A stretch of DNA of 64,000 nucleotides from Trametopsis cervina (taxonomy: Eukaryota > Basidiomycota > Agaricomycetes > Polyporales > Irpicaceae): contig MU278348.1 of assembly GCA_022385755.1 (NCBI GenBank), forward strand, positions 128,708 through 192,707. The letters run 5' to 3'. Below the pieces are notes generated by a model. It had not been told where the DNA came from and searched no databases. It saw only the letters and a list, made by a program, of their open reading frames with translations. Positions 1 to 10,466 of this stretch are shown one piece after another; the stretch's first letter is position 1, and each line of letters opens with the position of its first letter. Made by a program: the position numbers and the translations under genes.

Positions 1-850
1 CGTGGCCCTCCCTCCACCATCACGGCTTATCAGCTCGATCTGGGTCCCCTCCCGCACCTACTTATCTTTATTCGTTCTTTCTGATGTTTCACCCGCACAT
101 GCACACACGCACGCCCTCGCCCTCCATCTTCCTCTGCCCCGTCCTGTTTCTCCTTCTGTTACTGTTTGTGTTTATTAATACAGTCGAAGTTTGACAGATG
201 GTGTTGGTGCGCGCACATGGACACACGCAACTGCGTTGTCACCTGCCTGTCGCAGAGAGTCGAGACGAGACGTTTACCCCGCCATCCGTGTGTTGCCGTT
301 ACCATATTTCGTTACCGTGCCTTCGAGGTGAGTTGCGTCTCCATGTGTTGCGGTGTGTTGCATGTGGGCGCGACAGGAACAGGCAAGGCAAGGAAGGCTC
401 CTGTGCGCCATCGAACATCGAACATTGAAACATCTCCGAGCTCTCGCACTTCCTAATCTCGCGATCGGGCGTGCTTCGACTTAACTCGACCCCAAGCATC
501 CCGAACCCTCTGGAAACACCAGACGAACATGCCGCTCACCACCCGGAAGATCGTCTGCCGAAGCACACAATACATAGCCTTCTCGTCAGAGTCAGACGGT
601 TTCCTCGCCTCGTATCGTATCCAGAAATCCAGAAATCACGCATCTCGCCTGACTTGACTGATGCTTCCTAGTCAGTCCGCATGTGCACTTTGCTCTTCTC
701 GACGAGTTGAGCGGATATAAGCGTCTCGTCTCGTCTGGGCTGGGTTGTTAAGCATGCATGCGTACATGTGGGGACAGAAATCAGATGCGTACGGGCGGGG
801 GTTCTCCGGGTTTTGGTAGATGTGTACTGTATGAGTTGAGCGTTAGAGGT

Positions 851-1114
851 GGTGTAAGATGGCTCGTAAGCTGGTTTCGTAAGATGGTCTTACTTCGAAA
901 GCTCACCAGCACTGCTGTGATATCTATCAAGTCACTTGTATGACCGTCATACACCGTGCGCTGACTAAGGGCCGTACAGCATTTGGCCAGTGAGTGCGAC
1001 TTCAGAGTGCACGTTATGTAGCTTACAGAACCTTGTAGGCAGTTTTATTTACGAAGTTTGTTATTCGTAAGGTAAGTCCGCCATCTTACAGCTCCTTACG
1101 AGCCCGCTTACGCC
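851..1114. repeat. Imperfect inverted-repeat pair, possible MITE
   Basis: The segment 851-899 (ggtgtaagatggctcgtaag...) aligns with the reverse complement of 1074-1114 (...ccttacgagcccgcttacg) over roughly 45 bases, with small gaps. The elements CGTAAG, GTAAGATGG and TTCG(T)AA match in the same order. About 175 bp lie between the arms. A short non-autonomous DNA transposon (MITE) would look like this. I could not define a convincing target-site duplication, so the element identity is inference. Confidence 0.4.
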
Positions 1115-1352
1115 AACTTTGAGCCTGCCTATCATCTCCCAGCGGTGGCCGCGCACTCAGCCACCGAGTACAGTACATGACCATCCTTCGTCAATGCGAT
1201 CACACCGACAAATTCGAATACACAAAGTTGAGGTACGCACCAGTGACACCGACGACCCTCACAGTACCACTCAGTTTGAAAACAAACTTACGCCTTACGC
1301 ACGGAGGCTCTCACAGCCTGCTCAACAGGGTGTGTTCGCGACCCAGTTGGAC

Positions 1353-1430
1353 TGTTCAAACCGTAGTTTGGCTGTTCACTGGCTGTTCAAACCTTTTACT
1401 GACTGTTCACAACGTAAGTTGGGCTGTTCA
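1353..1430 (+). promoter_or_regulatory. Five phased TGTTCA motifs upstream of first EthD-like gene
   Basis: TGTTCA occurs at 1353, 1373, 1384, 1404 and 1425, giving spacings of 20, 11, 20 and 21 bp, close to one or two helical turns. The cluster ends about 200 bp before the ATG at 1633. A regulatory role is inferred from the spacing and position only. Confidence 0.35.
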
Positions 1431-1632
1431 CAACACATTTTCACTGACGCACTCCCACATAGGATTCGCGGACGCGGTCATGAGTGCACTCCAAGGTTTG
1501 AAGATGCACGATCTGTGTTGTTGGATCCCACGACGTCTCCGATAAATATTCCATAGCCCCGCACACCACCTATCCCCATCCCCATCGCACACTCGCGCAC
1601 ACCCATCGCACACCCAACGCACCAAACGCACG

Positions 1633-2479
1633 ATGACGACCCCAGGCCTCCTCCTCGCATTCACCGAGCCAGGCCCAGGCGTCCCCGAAGCAGAGTTCAA
1701 CGACTGGGCCGACACCGAACACGTCCCCCTCCGTCTCTCCATCCCCGGTTTCCAGAGCTGGACGCGCTACAAAGCAGCAGACAACAAATCGCCCTCCTGG
1801 GCCGCCCTATACGACTTAGACTCCCTCTCCACACTCAACACACCGCCATACACATCCCTCGCCTCCACGCGCAGCGAGCGCGAGAAACGGGTGTTGCACG
1901 ACGTCGAGGTCGTCGAGCGGCGCGTGTACGAGGCCGCTGGGAACGACAAGCTGCCCGCGCCGTCCGCGCTATACGACCCCGCTCGTCCGGCGCGTTACGT
2001 CTATTTCTCATCCGTCGATATCGACCCATCCGACGAGGCCGAGTTCGAGCGGTGGTACGCAGAGGTGCACGGGCCCGTCGTGTCCTCCCTAGCGGGGTGG
2101 GTGCGCACGCGGCGGTTTGTGCTCAAGGAATGGAGCAGGGGCGGCGTGAAGAGTCAGGGTCAGGGAAGTGGGAAGGGGAGTGGGAGTGGGAGTGGGGATG
2201 AGGATGAGACGCCTGTGAGGCGGTTTTTGGCGGTGCATGAGTATACGCATAGGGAGGGTGTTGAGGCGGAGGAGACGCGGGAGAAGTTTGAGACGGAGTG
2301 GACGAAGAAGGTTATGGGGGAGATGTTTAGGGGGTTGGAGGTGAGGTTGTTTGAGTTTTATAAGAAGTGGGATAGGGACGGGTGAGTTCAGTTGCTGGTT
2401 GAGTTCACGGAGGCAGATGAGCTAAGCTGATGATGTCGGATTTGGGTGCAGGAGCGTCACTGCCGCTGATAGCCTTTGA
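1633..2479 (+). CDS. EthD-like dimeric alpha/beta-barrel protein, copy 1
   Basis: Model join(1633..2381,2452..2479), 258 aa. The uninterrupted frame would stop at 2383-2385, but that stop lies inside a perfect donor (GG|gtgagt). Splicing over 70 nt to gtgcag|GAGCGTCAC adds a tail ending SVTAADSL. The protein has two similar halves. Each carries a W-(Y/A)-x3-H-(V/G)-P core (FNDWADTEHVPLR near residue 20; FERWYAEVHGP near 140) followed by a W-x-R segment, as in ferredoxin-like dimeric alpha/beta barrels of the EthD type. The second half ends in a K/M/F-rich helix. A Gly/Ser-rich insert (about 178-190) is unique to this copy. The family resemblance is clear in outline, but the substrate is unknown; relatives occur in oxidative catabolic clusters. 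It heads a three-gene tandem set. Confidence 0.75.
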
Positions 2480-3645
2480 TTTGTGTGAATTGAATTGTAC
2501 GATATCGCTGACGTCTGAGATGTACGAATAGCCGTGTAATCTGTTGATGCTCGACCTGTTGTTATGAAATGTATTATACCATCTCGACCAAGAGTTGAAG
2601 GGAACATCAGTGTTTGCGACCCAAGGACTGACACCATGGTACACCTTCCTAGCTGGCCATCCCACACGGGCCGCGATACCAGGGAAATATAAGCGTCATC
2701 ACCTACCGTGTTCGGTCGCATCCATCTCAGATGCCAGCAAGGAGTATGAAGTAACCACGGATGTAGTGACAGCGGTAAAGAATAACCCGTCCTGGTAGAT
2801 CTTAGTGTGGCAAAGATGTGAACGTACAAAAACAAACAGAGGCTCCGAATCGTCCAGATAGATAGCAACTTGGGCAGTATCGAGTCACTTAACGGCATTC
2901 TTGACTGCTACTCATATTAGTTATTCGCCCGTGTGCAGCTTAGTAACGTGTGGGCGCATATATCCACGGAATGGAAGTGTTCGCGTGTCCAACGCATCTT
3001 GTTTGGGCGATCGCCTAACTACCTTCTCCGGAATTTGTATCGGTGAGTAGAGCCTACTCCTTCGTAAAGGTCAGTATTTCCTTCTTTCACTAACGGCTTG
3101 ACCTTCTCTGTCGCGAGCTGCAGAATTCGTCGGGGGACGCTGCTTTGATGTGTAGTGCACTGCGTTGCGACTGGACGGGTTTGAACCAAAATTAATGACG
3201 TATTCGGTTAGTTGCATGTCGCGTTTTCGACGCATAGCAATAAAAGTCCACCGTAGAGTGTTGTCCGTCAGTGTGGACATGGTGGAGGGGGCCACGACCC
3301 GGTTTGACGGCGCCTCATCGTTTCATGCGCGAAGGTTAGAGCAAGCAGCGGTCCGGGGTCCGGGAGGAAGTGGCTGCAGTCCGCCAGTGCGATCATATCG
3401 ATGAACTCGGACGGAACGGACACGCTCATGAGAGATTTGCCAGACATTCTCCCAGGAGTGACGATCCTCTCAGTCAGCTCACACTCCAGCTCGACTAACG
3501 CGCTCTGACGCGATTCACAGACACCGTCATGAGAGCGTACTCAGCTGGACGGGTGCCCGGCCTATGGGTCCCACGACACCCGAGCTATATCTAGCTCTGC
3601 TCACACAATCACAAATCACCACGCACCTCACTCCCACTCACCACC
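2480..3645. other. Spacer between EthD-like copies 1 and 2
   Basis: No supported gene. The short open frames have no motif and no linked splice sites. A TATA-like tatatcta lies near 3585, about 60 bp before the copy 2 start, so the last part is probably the promoter of copy 2. Confidence 0.5.
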
Positions 3646-4425
3646 ATGAGCACCCCAGGCCTCCTCCTCGTATTCGCCGAGCCAGGCGCAGTGACAGAAG
3701 CAGAGTTCAACGACTGGTACGACAACGAGCACGTCCCGCTGCGTCTCCCCATCCCCGCCTTCAACACCTGGACGCGCTACAGAGCAGCAGACGGCAAGAC
3801 ACCCGCCTGGGCAGCCGCATACGACCTAGAATCATACGACGCAACGCTCACAGCGCCGTACACGACCCTCGCGGAGACACGCAGCGAGCGCGAGAAGCGC
3901 GTGCTGCGCGACGTGGACGTCCTCGAGCGGCGCACATACGAGGCGTACGCGGGGAACTCAAAGCTCACCGCGCCATCCGCGCTGTTCGATCCCTCGCGAC
4001 CCGCGCGCTTCGCATCGATCGCGTCAGTGGCCGTCGACGAAGCGGACGAGGACGAGTTCAATCGGTGGTACGACGAGGAGCATATCCCCGCGATCAGTAC
4101 CATCCCTGGGTGGGTGCGGAGCCGGAGGTTTGTGTTGAAGGATTGGTCGAGGGGAGGCGTGAAGGGCGCGGAGGAGAAGACGCCGGTTATGAAGTTCCTT
4201 GCGATTCATGAGTATGCGCATACGGAGGGCGTGGATGCGGAGGAGACGCGGGCTATTTTCGATACGCCGTGGACAAAGAAGGTTATGGGGGAGATGTTCA
4301 AGGGGTTTGAGTTGAGGATGTTCGAGTTTCATAAAAAGTGGGAAAGGGACGGGTGAGTTGTTCGTCGATTTCAGTGGGGAGATGAGCTGACGGTTTGCTG
4401 CAGAAGTGTCACCGATAGCCTCTGA
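3646..4425 (+). CDS. EthD-like dimeric alpha/beta-barrel protein, copy 2
   Basis: Model join(3646..4352,4404..4425), 242 aa. As in copy 1, the apparent stop (4354-4356) overlaps a GG|gtgagt donor. A 51-nt intron joins to ctgcag|AAGTGTCACC, giving the C-terminus SVTDSL. The conserved position, phase and tail in both copies support the intron. The N-terminal half has FNDWYDNEHVPLRLP (near residue 20) and the C-terminal half FNRWYDEEHIPAIS (near 138), so this copy keeps both barrel repeats most cleanly. It is closest to copy 1 throughout, lacking only the Gly/Ser-rich insert. Probably a cytosolic oligomeric enzyme or binding protein; its function is not known. Confidence 0.78.
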
Positions 4426-4869
4426 TCGAGTGGATGGTGAAAATGTGTCTCACATTCGAGGTGTATGAATAGCCGAGGATCTATTGGAGCCCAACCTATT
4501 GCTACAATGTTATGAACGATATCAACGCCACTGACAGTCCTCGCGAACTACAGTACAGCTGCAGGGAAGGTGAGTCTGCTCGATGTAAGGACTGACGTTA
4601 TACTGCACATCCATCTCGCGCGGGCCGCAATAACTGAGCAGAATAAGTCTCAGCACCTACCTCGTTTGATAGTCATCACCCAAAATGTCCAGTAAGTTCC
4701 TCCAAACGATCCCGAGGCCGTCGACGCATCGCACGCCTGCACAATGAGCCCACTCGCTCGTGGCCAATCCACCCAACATAAATAACCCAATCACACCCAC
4801 TCTCCCCCTCTCTACCAACCCTGCCCACCTACACCCATCAAAGCTTTCGTCTCACCACTCATACGAACG
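4426..4869. other. Spacer between EthD-like copies 2 and 3
   Basis: No gene seen. The last 150 bases are C/T-rich with a cataaataaccc box near 4777, which is a plausible core promoter for copy 3. Confidence 0.5.
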
Positions 4870-5664
4870 ATGGCACAAGGCTTCATGCTCGTACTCGCCT
4901 CAATCGGCTCCAAAGTCGACCCCACCACCTTCCACGACTGGTACGACAACGAGCACATCCCCCTCCGATACGACGTCCCCGCCTTCCTCACCTTCCAGCG
5001 CTGGCATGCCGCCCCCGCCTCTCCCTCCTCCTCCTCCACCACCTCCTCCACGGACGCAGCCGGCGATGCTAACTCGGCTGGCGATACCGCGCACGAATAC
5101 GAATGGGCGGCGGCGTACGACCTCACGCGCCTCGCGGCCCTCGCGGAGCCTCCGTACACCACGCTCACGGCGCAACGCAGCATGCGCGAGCTCCTCATCT
5201 TTCGCGACATCGGCGCGGTCGAGCAGAGGTTATACGACGCCTATTCTCCCCCAGGCCTCAACGACGCCAAGGGCGAAGAGGAGGCAGACGGGACAGCAAA
5301 CCTCCCCCCGCCCTCTCCCCACTCCGGCCCCGCAACGACATTCCTCCTAGAGAGCGCAGACCTAAAAGACGGGCAAGAGGCCGCATACGCGAGATGGATG
5401 GAGGAAGACCGTGTGCCAAAGCTGAGTCGCACGAAGGGGTGGGTGCGCAGTCGGCGGTTTGTGTTGAGGGAGTTTAGGAGGGTAGGCAGGGATGGGGAGA
5501 GGGATGGGAGGGCGCCGCCGCACAGGTTTCTGGCGGTGCATGAGTTTGGGGAGGGGTATGCTGGAGAGGGGGAGGGGGAGGGGAAGGGGGAGGTTGTGAG
5601 GGAGGTGGTGGAGAGGGAGGAGGTGAGGAGGTGGGAGATGCATAAGAGCTTCCAAAGGCCGTAG
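4870..5664 (+). CDS. EthD-like dimeric alpha/beta-barrel protein, copy 3 (divergent)
   Basis: A single-exon model of 264 aa starts at the ATG after acgaacg. The first repeat motif is intact (FHDWYDNEHIPLRYD near residue 22). The second is altered: YARWMEEDRVPKLS has Glu-Asp-Arg where the other copies have Glu-Glu/Val-His, so the second-half His is missing. Two low-complexity inserts (Ser/Thr-rich around 55-75, Gly/Glu-rich around 225-245) lengthen it, and it lacks the DGSVT..DSL tail and its intron, ending QRP. The duplicate therefore diverged after copies 1 and 2 split from it. Its role is unknown. Confidence 0.7.
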   Translation: MAQGFMLVLASIGSKVDPTTFHDWYDNEHIPLRYDVPAFLTFQRWHAAPASPSSSSTTSSTDAAGDANSAGDTAHEYEWAAAYDLTRLAALAEPPYTTLTAQRSMRELLIFRDIGAVEQRLYDAYSPPGLNDAKGEEEADGTANLPPPSPHSGPATTFLLESADLKDGQEAAYARWMEEDRVPKLSRTKGWVRSRRFVLREFRRVGRDGERDGRAPPHRFLAVHEFGEGYAGEGEGEGKGEVVREVVEREEVRRWEMHKSFQRP

Positions 5665-5847
5665 ACGTTCATGGGTGTGGAAAGATCTTTCCGACCCTTC
5701 GCGATTTCTTGGTGTCTATGTACAATCTGTCGATAGCGTTGCAGTATGCAAAATGATGTATGCTCTAGAGATATACACGCGGAAATGTAGACGCAACGCA
5801 AATAGGTCCGTACCTCACATAAAATACCATCTACACCCTCGCAACCA

Positions 5848-7504
5848 CTACCTCTCCACCTCCGCCCTCCACGCCCCATAACTCCCATTCCCCCTCGCCC
5901 CAGCCTCCCCGCGCTCCTCAACCGTCGCCCTATAAATCTCCAACTCCTCAATAACATTAGTCAACGCATTAACCTCCCACCGTCCATACACAAACCCGAC
6001 ATAAAGCATCGTCGTCCCCAACCAACTCACGCCCGCCGTCATCAACACGAAAAGCGGGTTCAGCCACGCCAAGCGCGGGAGGAACGGGGAGCTAACGATG
6101 AGCGCGAGTAGTAAGAGGAGGCAGGCGATGAAGATGGAGAGGTGGGTGCGCGATTGGGCGGTGGCGAATCGGTAGCGTGCGGTTAGGGATGCGATTGTTG
6201 AGGCTATTAGGTCGGGAGGGAGCGCGTGCTGCGGTGCCTCCGCCGCATTGCTCACCGACGGTACACTTTCTCCCTCCCCTGCCCCTGCCCCTTCCTCCCC
6301 ATCCTCCCCGTCTTTTGCGGGTGAGATCTCAAAGACGACCTCCAGCCCAAAATGGTCCGAATACGAGAACGCCCTCCCCGGCACGTCCTCCGTCAACCGC
6401 ACCTCCGCCTGCACGCACCGTAAACGCGTCTTGGAATGCGTCGTAGGCGAGCGGTAGAAGACGTAGTCGAGGCGTTTGCCGTGGAATTTGCGCGCGTGGT
6501 TCTCGAGCTGTTTGCCCGCCGAGAAGGAGTTGAGAGGCGAGTCGGCCGTGACGCCGTGCACGCGTATCGCTTCTGCCGGCGACAGCGGCTGATTCGACGA
6601 CAACGGCTGATTCGAGGATGAGGAGGAAGAGGAAGAGGAGGGGTGTGTGTCCTCCCATGCGTCTTTGAGCCCGGCGTGCGAGCGGATGATGGACATGGGC
6701 GGGGCGGTGGGTACGCTGTTGAAGTCGCCTGCGGCGATGACGACGCGGCCTGCGTCTGCTGCTTGGCGGGCGAGCTTTGCGAACTCCCATGCGCCGACGA
6801 GCCGGTGCGCTTTGAAGTGTTCGGGGCCTTCGTCGCCGCCCATTGCGAACAACTGTTTTCTTGCATGGTTAGCATGACCATGATAGGAGACAGGGGGATG
6901 GAAGAGAGGAAGAGGAAGGGGAAGGGGAAGGGGGAGGACGTACGTGCGTGTTGAATATCTGCGTATGTCCCAGCACGGGATGCGCGATCAGTACACTCGC
7001 GGCGGCCTTCCCGACGAACCAGTCTCCGGCGATGACGTCTATAGGTGATCCATTGAGGGAGTACGGGTGCACGGTGGCTGCTACTATCGGGAAACGCGAG
7101 AGGACGACGAGGCCTGCGCCCAGTGCGCCGCTGTCCACCACACATCCATCCGTTAGCACCGTGTCTTTCATGTTCCTTCCGTAGCATAATGAAAAAGTGT
7201 GCGCACCTATAGAAGAACTTGCTATGCGGAAGCGTAGAAGACACAGCGTCCCTCACATGCTCATAATCCGAAAACACCCAGAGCTCCTGCAGCGCGACGA
7301 CGTCGTAGTCCGTGTCGGCGAGGTACCGCGCGATGGCGGTGACGCGCTCGGTGCGGTGGCGGGATACGTATTTTAGGCCCCTGGACACGCGTACGTGCGT
7401 GTGTTCGGTTTGGTTATCTGAAGGGTAAGATGGGATGGAGGGACGTACCAGCAGTTGAGCGTGAATATGCGCAGCTTCTCGGGCTGGGACTGGGACTGGG
7501 ACAT
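5848..7504 (-). CDS. ISC1: Inositol phosphosphingolipid phospholipase C (neutral sphingomyelinase family)
   Basis: Model complement(join(5848..6852,6944..7130,7207..7380,7449..7504)), 473 aa, all phases consistent; yeast Isc1 is of similar length. The enzyme hydrolyses inositol phosphosphingolipids to ceramide. The Mg-dependent endonuclease/exonuclease/phosphatase fold is visible: LNCW near the N-terminus, QELW around residue 55, a DWFVGK P-loop-like segment near 110, GDFNSVP near 180, LDYVFYR near 270 and SDHFGLEV near 310. After an acidic linker come two hydrophobic C-terminal segments (around 370-425), as in membrane-bound Isc1, then a cytosolic tail. It is convergent with EthD-like copy 3 (183 bp gap). 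The start is the only ATG in phase with LNCW. Confidence 0.93.
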
Positions 7505-7641
7505 GGCGGCTTGAGTTCTTGAGAGCTGAGAGCGAGAGGTGGGTGGCGCCCGCTCGCTCGCGCTCTTGCTTGCTGCGTACTGCCATGCCCACCACACATG
7601 TTTCCGACTTCAACAGCACCCGACATGCATCCGACATGCGT

Positions 7642-8547
7642 TTAATTCTGAGCTGCTACGTCTACGTCTATGTCTACGTCTGTTCTACGAAGTACATATA
7701 ACCAATGCTCGATCCTAGGCAAATGCACGTTCCCCTGCTTCTCCCCGCTCCACGGGGCCTCGACGCTCTTTACGCTCGAGAGCGTCCAGAAGCGCGTTAT
7801 ATCTATCTTTGCTGTACTCTTGGACTCTGAAACTGGATTGGAGGATGAGGAGGATGGTGGGGGAGGGGAGGATAGGGAAGAAGAGGATGAGGACGAGGAC
7901 GGGACGAGCCACGCAAACCGATCCTTAGAATACGACAACACAACCCACACACCCCCAAGCTGGACAAGCGACGCAAGGTGCACTGCCAGCACCTCCAACG
8001 GCCCCATCCTCACCTCTCCCCCCTCCTCTCCTTCCCCCCGCAGAGCAGGGTGCACACCCTTGTCCTCGCCGACGTGAAATAGGACATCAGCCCCACACGA
8101 AACAGCGTCCGACGTGCTCTTATCCACCACCACCCCGAACCTCCCTCTTCTCCCCAACAAGTCCGCGCAGTCTGCCCATTGAAGGAGGTCTACGCGCTCC
8201 CACACTTCCGCCCCGTCTTTGGTATGTTGCGAACCACGCGTGACGGCTTGTTGCGCGAAATCCGTGTTCACCACCACCGGCTTCTCCTTCTCCTGCTCGC
8301 CAATGCCAAAGTGGGCGTGGTACAGGTCGACGAGGGCCTCGCCGAGTGTCGAAGTGCCAGCGCCGATATGTAGCACACCTCCGTTCCCCGCCTCCTCTGG
8401 GTGCTTCTCAACCCGTCGTTTTTGTTCCTCGAGGTAATCGCGCACAACAGGCAGGATCGTGCTGCGCCCGTCGCCCAACCACTCGAAATGCGTTTCGCGC
8501 TCGAAGCGCGCCTCCCAGAAGGACGCGGACTCGTAGTCTGGCGGCAT
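7642..8547 (-). CDS. SAM-dependent methyltransferase (eEF1A-lysine/METTL-like class I)
   Basis: A 301-aa single exon. I chose the ATG at 8547 (MPPDYESASFWEARF...) because the typical N-terminal tryptophan motif of this methyltransferase group follows at once; the frame stays open upstream but is low complexity. Motif I is HIGAGTSTLGE (around residue 57), an acidic residue ends the next strand (VVNTDF, about 92), the DLLQW segment is near 115, and VVVDKSTSDA (around 135) resembles the METTL13/EFM-type signature. A Ser/Pro-rich insert (about 220-245) precedes the last strands. Class I methyltransferases with this signature often modify lysine of elongation factors; the substrate here is inference. 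Its 5' flank recurs in degraded form at 12.1-12.3 kb and 17.3-17.8 kb. Confidence 0.8.
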   Translation of the reverse strand: MPPDYESASFWEARFERETHFEWLGDGRSTILPVVRDYLEEQKRRVEKHPEEAGNGGVLHIGAGTSTLGEALVDLYHAHFGIGEQEKEKPVVVNTDFAQQAVTRGSQHTKDGAEVWERVDLLQWADCADLLGRRGRFGVVVDKSTSDAVSCGADVLFHVGEDKGVHPALRGEGEEGGEVRMGPLEVLAVHLASLVQLGGVWVVLSYSKDRFAWLVPSSSSSSSSLSSPPPPSSSSSNPVSESKSTAKIDITRFWTLSSVKSVEAPWSGEKQGNVHLPRIEHWLYVLRRTDVDIDVDVAAQN

Positions 8548-8699
8548 CTCTCGGTCGATGGCTCGGTTTTTATCGAGGGTGGTGGCGGTGGCGCGCGGGT
8601 TCTGGTGGTGGTTTGTGCGGAGGCGCGCGAGGGGCGGTGGCTGACGGGGCGTTCGCGGTAAGAGTGCTGCTGTGCGCTGTGCCTTGTTTTGGAGTGCAA

Positions 8700-8960
8700 G
8701 ACGGACAGGACGCGAAAGTACGTGCATTTGTGCAAGTGCAAAGTAATAAAAATAAAATAGGGGCGATAGGTCACTACTGCAGTTCTACATACACGCAGCG
8801 TCTCAAATTTTGCGACATCTCCTCATCTCCTCATTATTACCCCGCGGTCTGAACGTGACTTCTGTTTCCTTCCTTTCATAATACCAAGTACCCTCGCAAT
8901 CCGAGCAGCCCGACTTACTAGCTTTGAATCGATCGCTCATACAGCTCCGTACCCTCGCGT
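8700..8960 (-). pseudogene. RNase T2 C-terminal remnant (R1)
   Basis: On the minus strand, 8837-8945 reads ...CSDCEGTWYYERKETEVTFRPRG-stop. This matches the last residues of the intact RNase T2 at 17.9 kb ([12 protein letters not shown]...EVRFRP-stop). The following 3' flank (8700-8836) also resembles the flank of the intact gene, with ttt(t)gc(g/c)acatctcctc and a(g)gggcgata(g)gtcac. The upstream part of the gene is missing. It sits directly against the 5' flank of the methyltransferase gene. Confidence 0.75.
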
Positions 8961-9209
8961 CGGGCGCATACAAAACCCGTTCACGATATTCAAGTCCGCC
9001 ACGGACACCATACAATCATGACGGGCTATAATTTCAAGAGGTAGCACATCATACCGTACTATGCGGTCGTAAGTCTCCCTCCGCGTATTGTGCATTGAGT
9101 GTATGAATTCGCGAGGAGTACGAGGGGAAGAAGATAGGTAAGGTCTACGCTCTATTTCATATGCGTTATGTTGCCACACTAACGGATGGAATCATCTACA
9201 ACAGGAAAC

Positions 9210-9623
9210 GTTGCGAGTGCCCTACGAGCGGCCGTACACTACGATAGTCCGTGGCCGTACGCTACGAGACACCGTGGCTCTGCGGCCCTAATAGGGGACA
9301 TTCCAAGGTCCCTATGGGTGGACGCGGCCGTATACTACGACAGTCCGTGGCTCTACGGTCCTGCGCTACCAGTTATGGCCGCCCGCAACGACGCGGGCCA
9401 TTCGGTTTATCCTTGCAACACAATACAGTTTGCCCTTGCTGATTCGAGGCCACCAGAGTATAGCATGCCCCTAGTATGCTACGAAAAGACGAGTTCGAGA
9501 GCTATATAGCTGCCTCAGAAATCCAGTCTGTCTTAGCGGTCTCATCTCCTCACTCGCAATCGCACACCCGGAAGGTCGGTAATGAGCCTCTGTTTTTAGT
9601 TATCATGCTAATATATACTCTAG
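9210..9623 (+). promoter_or_regulatory. Promoter and 5'UTR intron of array gene A
   Basis: Several imperfect copies of CGTACACTACGACAGTCCGTGG (for example 9232-9256 and 9330-9352) precede a TATATA box at 9503-9508. The TATA box lies 174 bp before the ATG. A gt...ag pair at 9579-9623 (gtaatgag...ctctag, 45 nt) is found in the same place in all four array genes, so it is read as a 5'UTR intron. No ATG lies between the TATA box and this donor. Confidence 0.6.
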
Positions 9624-9681
9624 AACCGTATACCGTCTTTTCGACAATCCTTCCAGACCAGACCACCGAATCAAGCTGACG

Positions 9682-10466
9682 ATGGTGCGTTTCACTCGCT
9701 GGTCATACACCAATTTTTGTGGTGTCCAGTCAAGCTTGATACTAATACTATGTGGCATTGACAGGCCGAAGTCCGCTCTCACACGTTTATGAGCATCCCG
9801 GAGGGCAACTCCGTCGGGATCATCGTTCCTCAGACGGTGTACACTACACCCAAGGCGTATGCACCACTGGATACCATACAATTTCGCGTGGGGGGCACGC
9901 TCGGTTTCCCGCTCTCCGATGCTTTGGACATCGCTCCGGGTGGTCAGCCCCGCACCATCCTCGACGATGCAGCGGACAGACCACGGCTGAGCTCAACCAC
10001 ACCGTCCAGGATCTCGCTGCGTATCATCGTGCGTTACCCTCCCCGCATCGATAGAGCAATAAGGCGACCGCTGATTTCTGATTTTCTCGTGCCGTTTTGT
10101 GTGGTGTGGTGTGGTGTTGCATCATGACATGATTATATTTTATATAGTGGCCAGGGTATGACATGTGGGTTGGCACCTTCGAGATATACGGATACGAGCA
10201 GTGGCACACTGAGCCGATAACGAGGGCGAAGCTCGCGCATAATGTCGCGAACAAAGTCAGGCAGTGCCTGTATGTGAGTGTTAAACACCGCCTAATGTTC
10301 TTTTCCACCGTTGATGTTTTTTCCATAGGAGATGTCGACCAAGACATCCAAGGACCCGCGGCCGGACTGGCATTCCACAAGATATTCGTTTGAGCAGCTC
10401 GTTCTCCTTGAGCTAAGGCATGTGTCTGCGGGCTCCTGGCAGCCTGTTCTCGCAGTGGCCATCTAG
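9682..10466 (+). CDS. Array gene A, unrecognised four-exon family
   Basis: Model join(9682..9684,9765..10028,10148..10273,10329..10466), 176 aa. The first coding exon is the initiator ATG alone, followed by GTGCGT; an 80-nt intron containing tactaatac ends at gacag|GCC. Exon 2 encodes a probably beta-rich region with FMSIPEGNSVGIIVPQ near its start and TIQFRVGGTLGFPL in the middle. Exon 3 begins WPGYDMW and holds PITRAKLAHNVANKVRQCL, a basic helix. Exon 4 has RPDWHSTRYSFEQLVLLELRH and ends WQPVLAVAI. No signal peptide, transmembrane segment or known catalytic motif is seen. Gene A is the near-twin of gene C in exon 2, but its exon 3 centre (GTFEIYGYEQWHTE) differs. I do not recognise the family; similar WPGY...ITRAKLA proteins are probably confined to Agaricomycetes. 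Confidence 0.75.

Larger units (their letters stand above)
1..1632. other. Intergenic region upstream of the EthD-like trio
   Basis: No open frame here looks coding; the short frames show no recognisable motif and no linked splice signals. The stretch starts C/T-rich, then carries an inverted-repeat pair (851-899 and 1074-1114) and a cluster of TGTTCA motifs close to the first gene. A weak AT-rich TATA-like site (ataaatatt, near 1541) lies about 90 bp before the first ATG. The beginning may belong to a gene outside the window. Confidence 0.6.

Noticed and set aside
5241..5957. 238-codon minus-strand open frame opposite EthD-like copy 3
   Set aside because: It is a shadow of the GC-rich coding strand: low-complexity Gly/Arg/Ser content, no motif and no splice logic.
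6393..7637. 414-codon minus-strand frame overlapping ISC1
   Set aside because: Out of frame with the conserved ISC1 exons and crossing their introns; the composition is that of an antiframe.
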